In this document: positions 25,801-33,613 of the stretch, piece by piece
Position numbering within the stretch: position 1 is the first letter of the stretch
Layout: every line of letters begins with the position of its first letter
Assembly (NCBI GenBank): GCA_036011085.1
Contig: DASCMS010000044.1
Location: 158,819-222,818, forward strand
Direction of reading: 5' to 3'
Origin: UBA8231 sp036011085
GTDB lineage: Bacteria > Latescibacterota > UBA2968 > UBA8231
DNA: 64,000 bases
Notes under the pieces: generated by a model
Databases searched by the model: none
What the model was told of the DNA's origin: nothing
The model's input: the letters and a program-made list of their open reading frames with translations, nothing else
Program-made: the position numbers and the translations under genes

Positions 25801-26001
25801 AGCGGCTGGATCGTGCGGTTGTACGAATGTGAAGGCACGGCAGCGCCAACACGGATCGATTTCGGCGTCGAGGTGGCGCGGGTGGCCGAGACCAATCTGC
25901 TGGAGGACGAAGTCGTCGCCGAGGTAGGCGGCAGAGGACGACGAGTGCGTTGTACCCTCCGTCCATTCGAGCTCAAGACCCTCTGGGTAACACCGGCCTG
26001 A
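22900..26001 (+). CDS. Glycoside hydrolase family 38 alpha-mannosidase
   Basis: A 1033-residue enzyme, typical length for bacterial GH38. The zinc motif is GHSHID (H249, H251, D253 region) and the nucleophile is D363 in WQPDVFGYS; LVNQFHDILPGSSI in the helical domain is also characteristic. An N-terminal beta domain (1-235) and a long C-terminal beta-sandwich (about 650-1033) complete the family layout. It removes terminal alpha-linked mannose from oligosaccharides. No signal peptide, so it is expected in the cytoplasm. The ATG at 22900 is preceded by ACGGAG; upstream in-frame codons are not conserved. The next gene starts 3 bases after the stop, so mannoside hydrolysis and enolase-superfamily sugar-acid processing are probably co-expressed. 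Confidence 0.93.
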   Translation: MPFDPKLPKKLEAVIGRYTPLSFEPVRNVSVEWAETKEQFRSVPEGAGLRWRRARPGMQWGRAWTTGWFRGAVQVPATCKGQRLYLRADTGAPEGLLIVDGEHRGVFDPNHPVVMMAAAGNPRHRYHVAVEAHAGHPCIGTQPDDDNSGQDYRRTFGGFDVLLQREDVVGFVFDLQTLLQLAAALDENSLRRGRILAGLGDVWQAIDAMPAEVAESSWRPKLEAARRIMRPLLAAKNGDSTPFMGIVGHSHIDTAWLWTIAETERKCARTFSSALNLMEQYPEFRFLQSAPYHADIVRREYPALFKRIQAAVATGRWEPNGAMWVEPDCNIPSGESFVRQLLLGQQFTRKHFGYTADAFWQPDVFGYSAALPQILRQAGVEYFLTTKIAWNDTTRFPYDTFRWKGIDGTEVLSHFNKIHCFPDPKTLIEQWQDVQHKESADRRLSAIGYGDGGGGPQYEMLEFARRVKDLEGCPQGEYVTVTDFMKGIAAKAHELPEWVGELYLELHRGTLTSIAEIKRLNRRGEEALRDAEIAWTMAGATRGRRYPAAKLHELWAGFLVNQFHDILPGSSIPEVNDQAIAEMTDTVAAAGGLAQDALAALAGGAGRKTASHLFVLNTLGWTRGGGFQLPAESLPAGTVPDGDGVISQRLRTVTGEERVAIAGVSLPGLGAVSVPLRLGRSGGRSPFTVRGRVVNTPSVRARFDVTGRITSLLHKESGRELVASGGALNTLWLGEDVPAAWDNWDIDFDQQFKMQAQTELLSHTVTDGPLQLRIRHEISIGAASRLIQDVVFHATSAQIDFETVVHWHEKHRLLKAGFDLDVHVDSARHEIQFGHVTRPTHQNRPADRAQFEVVNHRWTDLSETRFGVALLNDGKYGISVDGAEARLTLLKSGARPDPRGDEGTHTFTYALLPHAGGFSAESVVRPGYELNVSPRVVPTTRSEGLDSLLTVDAPNVVIDTVKWAEDNSGWIVRLYECEGTAAPTRIDFGVEVARVAETNLLEDEVVAEVGGRGRRVRCTLRPFELKTLWVTPA

Positions 26002-26004
26002 CCC

Positions 26005-27144
26005 ATGAAGATCGAGCGTATCGAGCTCTCCGTGTTCGAAACGAGGGCGAACACGGGACGTTTCGACCTGGAGCAGATCGAGGCGGCGCCCGGCTATAAA
26101 CGCTGGGTGCGCCGGGGGCGTCCCACGCCTCCGGGCGAGATCCACGTGCTGCACGTGTGGGCGGACGGTGTCGAAGGCATGTGCACCGTCGGTGACGCGC
26201 GTTACTCGACGATGCGCTCAGAAGATCTGGAACAGTTGCGTGTGCTCGCCCTCGGCGAGAGCGCCCTGGATCGCGAGCGACTGTTCGACAAGATGCACGC
26301 CGCAACTCGTGGCATGTTCACTCTGGTCGGCTGGTTCGGAGCTTTCGACAACTGCCTGTGGGATATCGCCGGCAAGGCCGAAGGTAAGCCGGTCTGCGAG
26401 CTGATCGGCGGGAGCCGTGACACCTGCCCGGCGTATTACAACTTCGGCGGCAGCAGTCCCGAAGCCGCCGCTGATGATGCGGTGCAGGCCAGGGAAAGAG
26501 GCTTCGGTGCGCTGAAGGACCACTTCCAGGATACTGGACAGGTCAACGAGGCGTGGTTCCGTGCCGTGCGGGATGCGGTGGGAGCCGGACCCGATCTGCT
26601 ACATGACGCTGCCAGCTGCACCTATCACTTCGACGAGGCGCTGTCGGTGGGCCGGGTACTGGAGGAGCTGGACTACGGGTGGTTCGAGGAGCCCCTGGCG
26701 GATCGTGATCAGCCGGGCCTGCAACGCCTGTGCGATGCCCTCGAGATTCCGATCCTGGCACCGGAGACGATGATGAATGACGTCGAGCTGTCACAGGTGT
26801 GGCTGACTTCCGGTGCCGTCGACATGCTGCGAGTCAACGCCCGGCACGGCATGACGATGACGTTGCGTCTGGCGCGTCTGGCTGCCGGGAGTGGTACGAC
26901 GATCGAAGCCAACGGTCCGGGAGGTCTCTTTGGCCTCGTCCACGCCCACCTGGTCTGCGCTGTGGAGAACACGACGTACTACGAGTACTTCCCAGGCGGA
27001 TCACGGGATGAGGTGGGCAGAGAGATCGGTCTGCTGAATCCCCCTGTACCGGTGGCGGGCGCGATCTCGCCTCCCGAAGGCCCCGGCTGGGGAGCGGCAT
27101 GGGATCGGGCGTTTTTCGAGCGCCAACGGGTGGCGGTCAGGTAG
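26005..27144 (+). CDS. Mandelate racemase/muconate lactonizing enzyme family (sugar-acid dehydratase-like)
   Basis: A 379-residue enolase-superfamily enzyme. The Mg2+ ligands are D201 (LLHDAAS), E228 (WFEEPL) and E254 (LAPET). The second-strand base motif is K171-D172-H173, KxH rather than KxK, and the other face has D273 and H281 (VNARHGMT) with E301 in EANGPGG. These enzymes abstract a proton next to a carboxylate, and many dehydrate hexonic or uronic acids. The gene follows the GH38 stop by 3 bases, implying a joint role in using a mannose-containing compound. The exact substrate is not deducible. Confidence 0.87.
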   Translation: MKIERIELSVFETRANTGRFDLEQIEAAPGYKRWVRRGRPTPPGEIHVLHVWADGVEGMCTVGDARYSTMRSEDLEQLRVLALGESALDRERLFDKMHAATRGMFTLVGWFGAFDNCLWDIAGKAEGKPVCELIGGSRDTCPAYYNFGGSSPEAAADDAVQARERGFGALKDHFQDTGQVNEAWFRAVRDAVGAGPDLLHDAASCTYHFDEALSVGRVLEELDYGWFEEPLADRDQPGLQRLCDALEIPILAPETMMNDVELSQVWLTSGAVDMLRVNARHGMTMTLRLARLAAGSGTTIEANGPGGLFGLVHAHLVCAVENTTYYEYFPGGSRDEVGREIGLLNPPVPVAGAISPPEGPGWGAAWDRAFFERQRVAVR

Positions 27145-27169
27145 CTGGAAGCCGGCCTCGCCGCCTGGA

Positions 27170-27994
27170 TCACTTCACCGTCCGCTTCACCTCTGACCAC
27201 GATGAGTCGTCCACCGCCGTGGCGGCATCGACGAAGGTCATCCAGCCGAAGCGGTCCGGGCGGTGGAAGTCCTGCTCACCCACGGGGCTCCACGAACTGG
27301 CTTCGACGGCCGTGATCGAGCCGTCGGTGCGGATCCGCTCGAAGCGGTAGAGGTTGATGCGCCAGCGGTCACCCACCTGAGGCGGCAGGGACATCTCGTT
27401 CATGACGTCGCGGATGTCGGTGGCCAGCGCCTCCCACGGCAGGGCCAACTCCACGGTCCAGGCCGTGTCGGTGTCGCCGGCGTCATCGACCGTTCCCTGC
27501 ACGCTGACGGCGCTGGAAAACACGGGATTCCATTCTGCGAAGCCGCGACCGCTGTCGGCCCACGGCTTTGACAGCAGCAGGTCGAAGATCGTGTTCAACG
27601 GATTGATCTCTATCTCGGCGTAGTCGAGGCCGTCCCCGTCGGGATCGATGAAGATCTCGACGACCTCCTCCTGCCAGATCTGGTCATCCCGGTTGGTAAA
27701 GGTGGACCAGACATCGGCATCGACCATGGTGAACAGAAAGTAGAGATGGTCTTCATCCCAGAGCATCCTCGCCATGGTAGGCCGAGAGTGCTGGCGCTGT
27801 CCGGAAAGATCCGCCACGTCGATCAGAGCCAGCTCGACAGCACGACGCCAGGCGCTGTCTCCTGGATCGCCGTCGATGACCGGAGGCGTCGCCGTGCGGA
27901 CGCAGTCGAAGGATGGCAGGTCCTGGGCAGTTCCCGCGGTGGCAGTAAGGGTAACGAGCAGCAGAGCACGAAGAACTCGCGAAACCATGGACAT
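27170..27994 (-). CDS. Secreted CBM9-like (carbohydrate-binding/DOMON-type) protein
   Basis: A 274-residue exported protein (signal about 1-23, cleavage near GTAQ) with the pattern of the CBM9_1/CBM9-like family: TPPVIDGDPGDSAWRRA, MLWDEDHLYFLF, DDQIWQEEVVEIFIDPDG, YAEIEINPLNTIFDL and WTVELALPWEAL. Such domains bind sugars or act as periplasmic substrate-binding or heme-associated modules; here the domain is almost the entire protein. It starts 3 bases after the SCO1 stop on the same strand, so it may be co-transcribed with copper-delivery genes, although a functional tie is unclear. Confidence 0.82.
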   Translation of the reverse strand: MSMVSRVLRALLLVTLTATAGTAQDLPSFDCVRTATPPVIDGDPGDSAWRRAVELALIDVADLSGQRQHSRPTMARMLWDEDHLYFLFTMVDADVWSTFTNRDDQIWQEEVVEIFIDPDGDGLDYAEIEINPLNTIFDLLLSKPWADSGRGFAEWNPVFSSAVSVQGTVDDAGDTDTAWTVELALPWEALATDIRDVMNEMSLPPQVGDRWRINLYRFERIRTDGSITAVEASSWSPVGEQDFHRPDRFGWMTFVDAATAVDDSSWSEVKRTVK

Positions 27995-27997
27995 GGT

Positions 27998-28615
27998 CTA
28001 CTCCGTTTCGGGTAGCAGTTGCCGGGTCACCGCCGCCATCTTCTCCGGTCCATCACTCTGGCCGAAGAGAAACCGCACCTTGCCCTGCTGGTCGATCAGG
28101 TACGTCGACGTCGAGTGATCGGCGAAGTAGTCGGCCTGCCCGTCCTCTCTGTTGAGCCGGTAGTAGCCACCGTACTGGCTGGTCACACGATCGATCTCCT
28201 CCTTGCTGCCGCGCAGGCCGATGGCGCCGACATCGAAGTAGCCGAGATACTCGGCGAGCTTGTCAGCGGTGTCGCGATCGGGATCGACGGTGACGAACAA
28301 GGTTGCCAGGTCGCGACCGCCGTCGCCGAGAATCTCATGGACGCGATGGATCCTGGACAGGGTCACAGGGCAGATGTCGGGGCAGAAGGTGTAACCAAAG
28401 AACAGCAAGGCTGGCCGTCCCCGCAGACTCTGCAGCTCGAAGGCCTCCCCGCGCTGGTCCTCGAGGGTGAAATCGCCGCCGATGCCACCGTAGTCCTCAA
28501 GGGGTGGCGTGGCGGCATCGGTCATCATCATCTGCTGCTGCTGGCCGCCGGGGTCACCACCGCAGGACAGCAGCAGAAGGACAGCACACAGGAGCAGCGC
28601 GTCAGTCCGAGCCAT
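27998..28615 (-). CDS. SCO1/SenC copper chaperone lipoprotein
   Basis: A 205-residue lipoprotein (lipobox LLSC, C18) with a thioredoxin-like fold. The copper-binding residues are C78 and C82 in CPDIC and H167 in FADHS, exactly as in SCO1 proteins that build the CuA centre of cytochrome c oxidase. The start at 28615 follows GGAGAGG and overlaps the PCuAC gene by 14 bases; a longer in-frame start lacks the lipoprotein signal at its N-terminus. A Gln/Met-rich linker (QQQQMMM) follows the lipid anchor. It pairs functionally with PCuAC, confirming aerobic respiration with a CuA-type oxidase. Confidence 0.93.
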   Translation of the reverse strand: MARTDALLLCAVLLLLSCGGDPGGQQQQMMMTDAATPPLEDYGGIGGDFTLEDQRGEAFELQSLRGRPALLFFGYTFCPDICPVTLSRIHRVHEILGDGGRDLATLFVTVDPDRDTADKLAEYLGYFDVGAIGLRGSKEEIDRVTSQYGGYYRLNREDGQADYFADHSTSTYLIDQQGKVRFLFGQSDGPEKMAAVTRQLLPETE

Positions 28616-29042
28616 ACCTCTCCTTACGCACAGGCACCGATACACGACTCTCGACGTCACCGGCAAAGTGCAAAACCAGTTCGATCCGGTCCCCGGACTG
28701 CAGAACGCGACGTGGTTTCATGAGCATCAGGTGTGTCCGGCCTGATCGCAGGGCGATCTCGCCATGTGCGGGGATCGTAATGGCGTCAGTGCGACGCATG
28801 GTCATGCCGTCGTCCTTGTATTCCATCACATGAATCTCGGTACGCTCTGCTGCCGTCGTCTCGACGGCGATGAGCTCAGCGTCGCTGGTGCCATGATTCT
28901 CGATTACCAGGTATCCCGCCGCCGGACTCCGGGGAGGCGGCTCCCGGATCCAGGCATCGCGCACGACGATGCCGCCGCTCTCACCACTGTGATCGGCGCA
29001 GGCAACGAGGACGAAGAGCAACAGCGCATGTTCGAGTTTCAC
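28602..29042 (-). CDS. PCuAC periplasmic copper chaperone
   Basis: A 146-residue lipoprotein-like protein. The full Cu(I) motif of the PCuAC family, H(M)x10Mx21HxM, is present: H71, M82, H104 and M106. These proteins pass copper to SCO1 or directly to cytochrome c oxidase. The GTG at 29042 opens a short lipoprotein signal ending VLVAC (C15); no canonical ATG is available and upstream in-frame sequence is not signal-like. The gene overlaps SCO1 by 14 bases. Family assignment is firm; the start is less certain. Confidence 0.88.
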   Translation of the reverse strand: MKLEHALLLFVLVACADHSGESGGIVVRDAWIREPPPRSPAAGYLVIENHGTSDAELIAVETTAAERTEIHVMEYKDDGMTMRRTDAITIPAHGEIALRSGRTHLMLMKPRRVLQSGDRIELVLHFAGDVESRVSVPVRKERYGSD

Positions 29043-29148
29043 TGCCGGATCGATCCCTGGCGTGACGTGTTCTCGGGAGGATGGTTTCAGGAACTGAAGA
29101 GAAGTCCGGCCTAGAGGAAAGTCAACGAGGCTCCTTCGATGACTTCGC

Positions 29149-29967
29149 TCACAGCGCCCGATTCTCTGCGGAGTATTCGTGGTTTCCACCAAGAGCCCAT
29201 GTACCTCGAAACAGGGAGCACCGCAGGGGTGGCATGGTCGCTATGATCTCGTGGCTCAGGCTGGTCCTGTGCCACTGAGCCCAGATGGAGTTGTAGCAGT
29301 TGAAGATGGCACATCTGGGGTTGTCGGGATTGGTCCAGTCGTTGGCTGCGTGGATGAGGGACTCTGTGAAGATGACCACTGAACCGGCAGGACAGCTATA
29401 CTCGTCCATGGCAGCGCGGATGTCGTCCTCCCAGGGAGAGTCACTGATATTGGGCCGGTACGGATCGGGGCCGCCGTAGTTGAAGTGTGCCTTGTGCGAT
29501 CCACTGAGGAATGTGGTCCCTCCCTGCCCTGCTTTCACCTCTTCCAGTTCCCACACGACACGGGTCAATCCGGAGTAGATCTTGCCACCTGCCACCTGGT
29601 AACGCATGGCGTTGGCCTGCTGGGGTGGGCGTACCACATGGGGCAGACCGTTGTCACTGCGCTGGCTCTTGTCCCAACCTGGTGGGCGTATCGTGGTGAA
29701 CGAGCTTTCGCAGCGGAAGCCATAGCAGTCCTGCCGGACGAAAGGCTCCTCTGACAGGATCTCTGACAGGATGCCGACGATGGCCGGGTGGTCGAGCAAT
29801 TCCTGCAGGGCCCCCTCGTAGTTGTGCCTGGCGCCGGCATATACCTCAGCCTTCATCGTGTCGATCTGTTCTGCCGACAGGACCGATGGGAGAAGGATCC
29901 ACCCTCGCAGGTCGAAGAAGAACCTCTGCTCGTCTGTCATGGGTATGGCGGTGACTGTGCCGGTCAT
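29149..29967 (-). CDS. Phytanoyl-CoA dioxygenase (PhyH) family protein lacking the iron-binding Asp
   Basis: A 272-residue cupin-fold protein of the PhyH family. Recognisable parts are FFFDLRGWILLPSVLS at the N-terminus, GGTTFLSGSHKAHF, the distal His in ESLIHAANDW (H206) and a following Arg (NPRCAIFN). At the HxD position the sequence is H110-V-V (GLPHVVRPP), so the metal-binding carboxylate is missing. The enzyme may still bind iron with two histidines or may have lost oxygenase activity. The start at 29967 is preceded by AAAGGACG. It lies alone on its strand, 106 bases upstream of the PCuAC gene and divergent from a RidA-like gene. Confidence 0.78.
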   Translation of the reverse strand: MTGTVTAIPMTDEQRFFFDLRGWILLPSVLSAEQIDTMKAEVYAGARHNYEGALQELLDHPAIVGILSEILSEEPFVRQDCYGFRCESSFTTIRPPGWDKSQRSDNGLPHVVRPPQQANAMRYQVAGGKIYSGLTRVVWELEEVKAGQGGTTFLSGSHKAHFNYGGPDPYRPNISDSPWEDDIRAAMDEYSCPAGSVVIFTESLIHAANDWTNPDNPRCAIFNCYNSIWAQWHRTSLSHEIIATMPPLRCSLFRGTWALGGNHEYSAENRAL

Positions 29968-30105
29968 CCCGTCCTTTCCGTCCTGGTTCGGCGAATCGAG
30001 GTAGCCAATATCGACCACCGGGGCGTTGTCGGCCAAAGTCGGACTCAAGACGTTGCCGACGCGGTCACCTTTGCCTTGTCTATCTGCAAAAGAGAAAGGC
30101 AAAAC

Positions 30106-30786
30106 ATGGGTTCATTCTACGACAACTCCATCATCCCCGATCACCTGCGCCGGGATTTCGACGTCTATGATCGGATCGGGCAACTCGACCTCGATCTGGG
30201 CACTTTCGACAGCTGGATGGCCCGGGATCTCAAGGACGCCAGTATCTGTTCCGTCATCTTCCACGAATCGGGTCTGGTCTACCTGTCGGGCTATGGCTAC
30301 GGTCCCGGTCAGATGTACGACGATCCGGACCGCCTCAAGGAAGGCCAGGATGCGGCACAGTTCGTCGCCGACTCCATGATCGGCCGACTGCACTGGTCGC
30401 TGACCTGCGGTGGTGAGGGGGGAGACCTGAACGATGTGCTCTACACGGTGAAGGGACTGGGCATGGTGGTGTCTACAGATGTCGCCTTCCACGGGGCCCC
30501 GGCGGTGATGAACGGTTTCTCCAGACGCTGGCAATCCGTATTCGGCGGCGGTGCCGGCGCCTTCGCCGTGGACGGGCAGGACAGCAGCTACTCGGGTGTG
30601 CACGCCCGCAGCGCCATCGGGGGTTTTACCGGGCGTTTCTCCATCGAGCCCGAGCTTATCGTCGCCATCCCGCCCGAGCTGGCTAAAGCGGTCATCCGCA
30701 ACCGGGGCTGGGTCTTTCCGCTGCCGCCGAAAGAAGCCGAGCGGATCCGCGCCGAATACCGGCAGGCACACGGGGAGGCGGCATGA
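30106..30786 (+). CDS. RidA/YjgF-like family protein
   Basis: A 226-residue protein longer than the 130-residue RidA norm, with RidA-like landmarks: HESGLVYLSGYGYG (first strands), GGEGGDLNDVLYTVKGLGMVV, MNGFSRRWQSVFGGG and HARSAIGGFTG followed by ELIVAIPPE. RidA proteins deaminate reactive enamines or imines. The extra N-terminal 40 residues and some internal insertions are not family-typical. The ATG 30106 has AGAAAGG upstream. Its last codons overlap the amidohydrolase start by four bases (ATGA), so the two are translationally coupled and probably act on the same metabolite. Confidence 0.7.
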   Translation: MGSFYDNSIIPDHLRRDFDVYDRIGQLDLDLGTFDSWMARDLKDASICSVIFHESGLVYLSGYGYGPGQMYDDPDRLKEGQDAAQFVADSMIGRLHWSLTCGGEGGDLNDVLYTVKGLGMVVSTDVAFHGAPAVMNGFSRRWQSVFGGGAGAFAVDGQDSSYSGVHARSAIGGFTGRFSIEPELIVAIPPELAKAVIRNRGWVFPLPPKEAERIRAEYRQAHGEAA

Positions 30787-31721
30787 AGGTCTGCGATCCC
30801 CATTTTCACCTGTGGGACATCAACGAGAGGCCGAATCCGAATCTGGGTACGGCGGTGGAGGAGAACCTGCCGCGATATGTTGGAGCCGACTACCTGCGGG
30901 ACATGCAGCAGTTGCCTGCACCTCTCGAACTGGTCTCCAGCGTACATGTGGAAACGGTGGTGGGACAGATGGCCGGGGGCGCCGTCATCGACACGCTGAC
31001 GGAAACACGTTTCGTCAGCGCCCAGCTGAGTGCCAGGCAGCACCCGGCGGGGATCGTCGCCTACGTGCATCTGGCACGGGATACGGCGATGGCCGAGAAG
31101 ATCTTGCTGGAACACGCCGAAGCGGCAGACGGACGCCTGCGCGGGGTGCGCATGATCCTCAATCACCATCCCGAGAACGCAGACCTGACGTGGCCCCAGG
31201 TGGAGCGGGGAGACTTCGTGGGCAGCACCGTGTTCAAGGAAGGGATCGCGCTGCTCGGCGAGCACGGGCTCTCCTTCGATCTGCAGTGCAACCCCCATCA
31301 GTTCATCGACGCCGCGGCGACGTTTGCGGACCTGGCGCAGACGCCGGTCATCCTCAACCATCTCGGGTCATTTCACGATGGTGAGGATGAGGAGTACGAA
31401 CAGATGTGGCGTCAGGGTATGAAGGCCCTGGCCGCGTTGCCGCACGTATCGGTGAAGCTGTCCATGCTGTTCTTCTGCGCCCAGGGTTATCACGAGGATG
31501 AGGACAAGGAGGAACACGTCCGCCGGCTGGTGCGCGAAGTGATCGACATGTTCGGTGCCGATCGCTGCATGTTTGCCAGCAACTATCCCGTGGACAGGAT
31601 CCAGGGCATCGACGTGGCGACGCTCTACGGCAGGTTCGTAGCGTGGACCCAGGACTGGTCCGAGGCGGAACGTGCCGCCCTGTTCCACGACACGGCGGCG
31701 CGGGTGTATCGTCTGGATTAG
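30783..31721 (+). CDS. Amidohydrolase family (Amidohydro_2) metal-dependent hydrolase
   Basis: A 312-residue TIM-barrel hydrolase with H7-F-H9 (DPHFHLWD) on strand 1, LRGVRMILNHHPEN, CNPHQF on strand 5, PVILNHLGSF on strand 6 and FASNYPVD near the end. This is the pattern of the lactonase-like amidohydrolase-2 group, which includes L-fuconolactonase and 2-pyrone-4,6-dicarboxylate lactonase. It probably hydrolyses a sugar or aromatic lactone in the cytoplasm. Its ATG overlaps the RidA-like stop. No further enzyme in the pair identifies the substrate. Confidence 0.84.
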   Translation: MKVCDPHFHLWDINERPNPNLGTAVEENLPRYVGADYLRDMQQLPAPLELVSSVHVETVVGQMAGGAVIDTLTETRFVSAQLSARQHPAGIVAYVHLARDTAMAEKILLEHAEAADGRLRGVRMILNHHPENADLTWPQVERGDFVGSTVFKEGIALLGEHGLSFDLQCNPHQFIDAAATFADLAQTPVILNHLGSFHDGEDEEYEQMWRQGMKALAALPHVSVKLSMLFFCAQGYHEDEDKEEHVRRLVREVIDMFGADRCMFASNYPVDRIQGIDVATLYGRFVAWTQDWSEAERAALFHDTAARVYRLD

Positions 31722-31738
31722 CTGCGCTCCCCCGTACG

Positions 31739-32653
31739 TCAGTCGCCTTCTCCGCCTGTCAGAGTGTGACCGGTAAGGCGCTCCAGCACCTTCAGCACGG
31801 CGATGTGATCGGCGTCGCCGTCTCCGTGAGCGACGCAGCTGTGATAGAGCTGCCAGGCGGTGGTCGCATTCGGCAGCACGAGGCCGAGGTCGCGGGCGGC
31901 GTCGACGGCCAGTCCCAGGTCCTTGCGCTGCAGTTCGGCGCGAAAACTGGCGTCGAAGTCCCGTGCCAGCATTCGCTGTCCGTGATTGTCGAGGATCAGC
32001 GACGCGGCGGCGCCTCCCATCAACGCCTCCCTCACCTTGTGCGGATCGGCCCCCGCCTTCGAGGCGAACAACAGGGCCTCGGCCACGGCCTGCACCGTGG
32101 TGCCGACGATGATCTGGTTGGCCACTTTGCACACCTGCCCGTCGCCGTTGCGCGTGCCGATGAGGGTGACGGTGGTACCCATGGTCTGCAACAGGGGGAG
32201 CAGGCGATCGAATGTCGACTGTGGTCCACCTACCATGATGGTCAACTCGCCGGTGACGGCCCGCGGGGCTCCGCCGGACACGGGGGCGTCGAGATAGTCG
32301 CAGCCGAGGTCGTTGATGCGCCGGGCGAAGTCCACCGTCGCCGTGGGTGAGATGGAGCTCATGTCGATGACGGTCTTGCCATGTTGCAGACCGGCGGCGA
32401 CGCCGTCATCGGCGAACAGCACCGTCTCCACGTCGGGTGTGTCGGGGACCATGAGCACGATGATCTCTGCGGCCGACGCGACGGCCTTGTTCGTGGTGCA
32501 GACGTGGGCGCCGCCATCGATCAGCTCCGGTGGCAGGGGCGGGTCGAAGTCGACGATGACCAGGGGATAACCGGCGGCCTGCACATTACACGCCATGGGT
32601 CGGCCCATGGTGCCCAGGCCGATGAAGCCGACCGTCGGCCGCGCCGCGCTCAC
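31739..32653 (-). CDS. NAD(P)-dependent 3-hydroxyisobutyrate/tartronate-semialdehyde-type dehydrogenase
   Basis: A 304-residue beta-hydroxyacid dehydrogenase: Rossmann motif GFIGLGTMGRPMA (9-21), substrate motif DAPVSGG (122-128), and the catalytic K176 in QVCKVANQ. The family includes 3-hydroxyisobutyrate dehydrogenase and 2-hydroxy-3-oxopropionate (tartronate semialdehyde) reductase; the sequence fits the latter group well but cannot separate them. Its start overlaps the YdjC stop by four bases, so the two are coupled. Tartronate semialdehyde reduction would fit with uronic or aldaric acid catabolism, an inference. Confidence 0.88.
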   Translation of the reverse strand: MSAARPTVGFIGLGTMGRPMACNVQAAGYPLVIVDFDPPLPPELIDGGAHVCTTNKAVASAAEIIVLMVPDTPDVETVLFADDGVAAGLQHGKTVIDMSSISPTATVDFARRINDLGCDYLDAPVSGGAPRAVTGELTIMVGGPQSTFDRLLPLLQTMGTTVTLIGTRNGDGQVCKVANQIIVGTTVQAVAEALLFASKAGADPHKVREALMGGAAASLILDNHGQRMLARDFDASFRAELQRKDLGLAVDAARDLGLVLPNATTAWQLYHSCVAHGDGDADHIAVLKVLERLTGHTLTGGEGD

Positions 32654-33441
32654 GACCCGGCCTTCACGTCAGCGTAGCTGACCAGCTGAATGCCGCGCTC
32701 GGCGATGATGGCCCGCACCTCCGGATCGGTCCAGGATTGCGTCACGCCCTGGCGGTCGGCGGCGACCTCAGCATATCCCGCGTGCCCCAGCACCCGCGTC
32801 TCAGGGGTGTCAAAGGCGGGGTGATCGACGAAGAGCCAGCGTCCCGGCGCTACATCGCGCAGGCTCCGGCACAATGCCCGGGTCTTCTGTTCCGCCGACA
32901 GACTGTGGCTGTTGTCCCCGTACCCACGAAACCGTTCGAAGGCGCCGACACCGGTCTGCAGTCCATACTCCCGTTCCAGGTCTGCCACCAGGTCGCCGAT
33001 ACGTTCGTCGGCCGCGGCCACGCCCATGTGTCCCGTCAGATGCGAGGCGCGGGGCACGCAGTCGATAATTCTGTCGATCTGGGCCCGCAACTCAGTCTCT
33101 ACCTCGTCCAGCTGCCAGTGGAGATCACAGAAAGCGTCGCCATCGTCGCTACGGCTGCGGAAGGTCCGACAGAAGTAGCCACTGCTGTCGACGAGGCTCG
33201 GGGCCCGCGTCAGCGGTCCCCACTTCATGCGGTCCCATTCACTCGTCAGCGTCAGGTGGATGCCGACGTCGAGATCAGGACACTCGGCAAGCATGGTGAT
33301 GGCTTCCGGGAACCACGGGCAGGGCGCCATGAGCTCGACGGACTGACAGATGCCCTTCCGGAAGACGTGGAGACAGGCTTCGTTCACCGAATGAGCCATG
33401 CCGATGTCGTCGGCTCGTACCAGCAGTTGAATCTCACTCAC
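32650..33441 (-). CDS. YdjC/ChbG-family carbohydrate deacetylase
   Basis: A 263-residue protein with the YdjC fold: RADDIG (D11, D12) on strand 1, GIHLTLTSEW (H62) on strand 2, and SHLTGHMG with the third metal ligand, so a metal-dependent deacetylase with a TIM-like barrel. ChbG removes an acetyl group from diacetylchitobiose; others act on unknown acetylated sugars. There is no signal peptide. It is the first gene of a two-gene unit with the hydroxyacid dehydrogenase, opposite a hairpin-rich intergenic region. Confidence 0.85.
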   Translation of the reverse strand: MSEIQLLVRADDIGMAHSVNEACLHVFRKGICQSVELMAPCPWFPEAITMLAECPDLDVGIHLTLTSEWDRMKWGPLTRAPSLVDSSGYFCRTFRSRSDDGDAFCDLHWQLDEVETELRAQIDRIIDCVPRASHLTGHMGVAAADERIGDLVADLEREYGLQTGVGAFERFRGYGDNSHSLSAEQKTRALCRSLRDVAPGRWLFVDHPAFDTPETRVLGHAGYAEVAADRQGVTQSWTDPEVRAIIAERGIQLVSYADVKAGS

Positions 33442-33482
33442 AGGGAACTCTCCTTCACGGTCATCCAGCTGCCATCTACCTT

Positions 33483-33563
33483 AGGGCCTGACGGCCCTCC
33501 ATGCGAGGGCCTAACAGCCCGTTGACAAAGCCCATCTGGGCTGCTGCCGGTCCTTTCGACCGG
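33483..33563. repeat. Cluster of three perfect small hairpins in a divergent intergenic region
   Basis: Three perfect stem-loops lie in 81 bases: AGGGCC/GGCCCT (33483-33498, loop TGAC), AGCCC/GGGCT (33529-33542, loop ATCT) and CCGGTC/GACCGG (33547-33563, loop CTTTC). They lie between the starts of two divergent genes, where a terminator is not needed. They resemble the building blocks of palindromic dispersed repeats (REP or MITE-like). No second copy is visible in the window. Confidence 0.5.
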
Positions 33564-33613
33564 TGCCTGCGTTGCGCTCCTTCAGCGGGTCTAAAACCGA
33601 AGCATCACACAAG

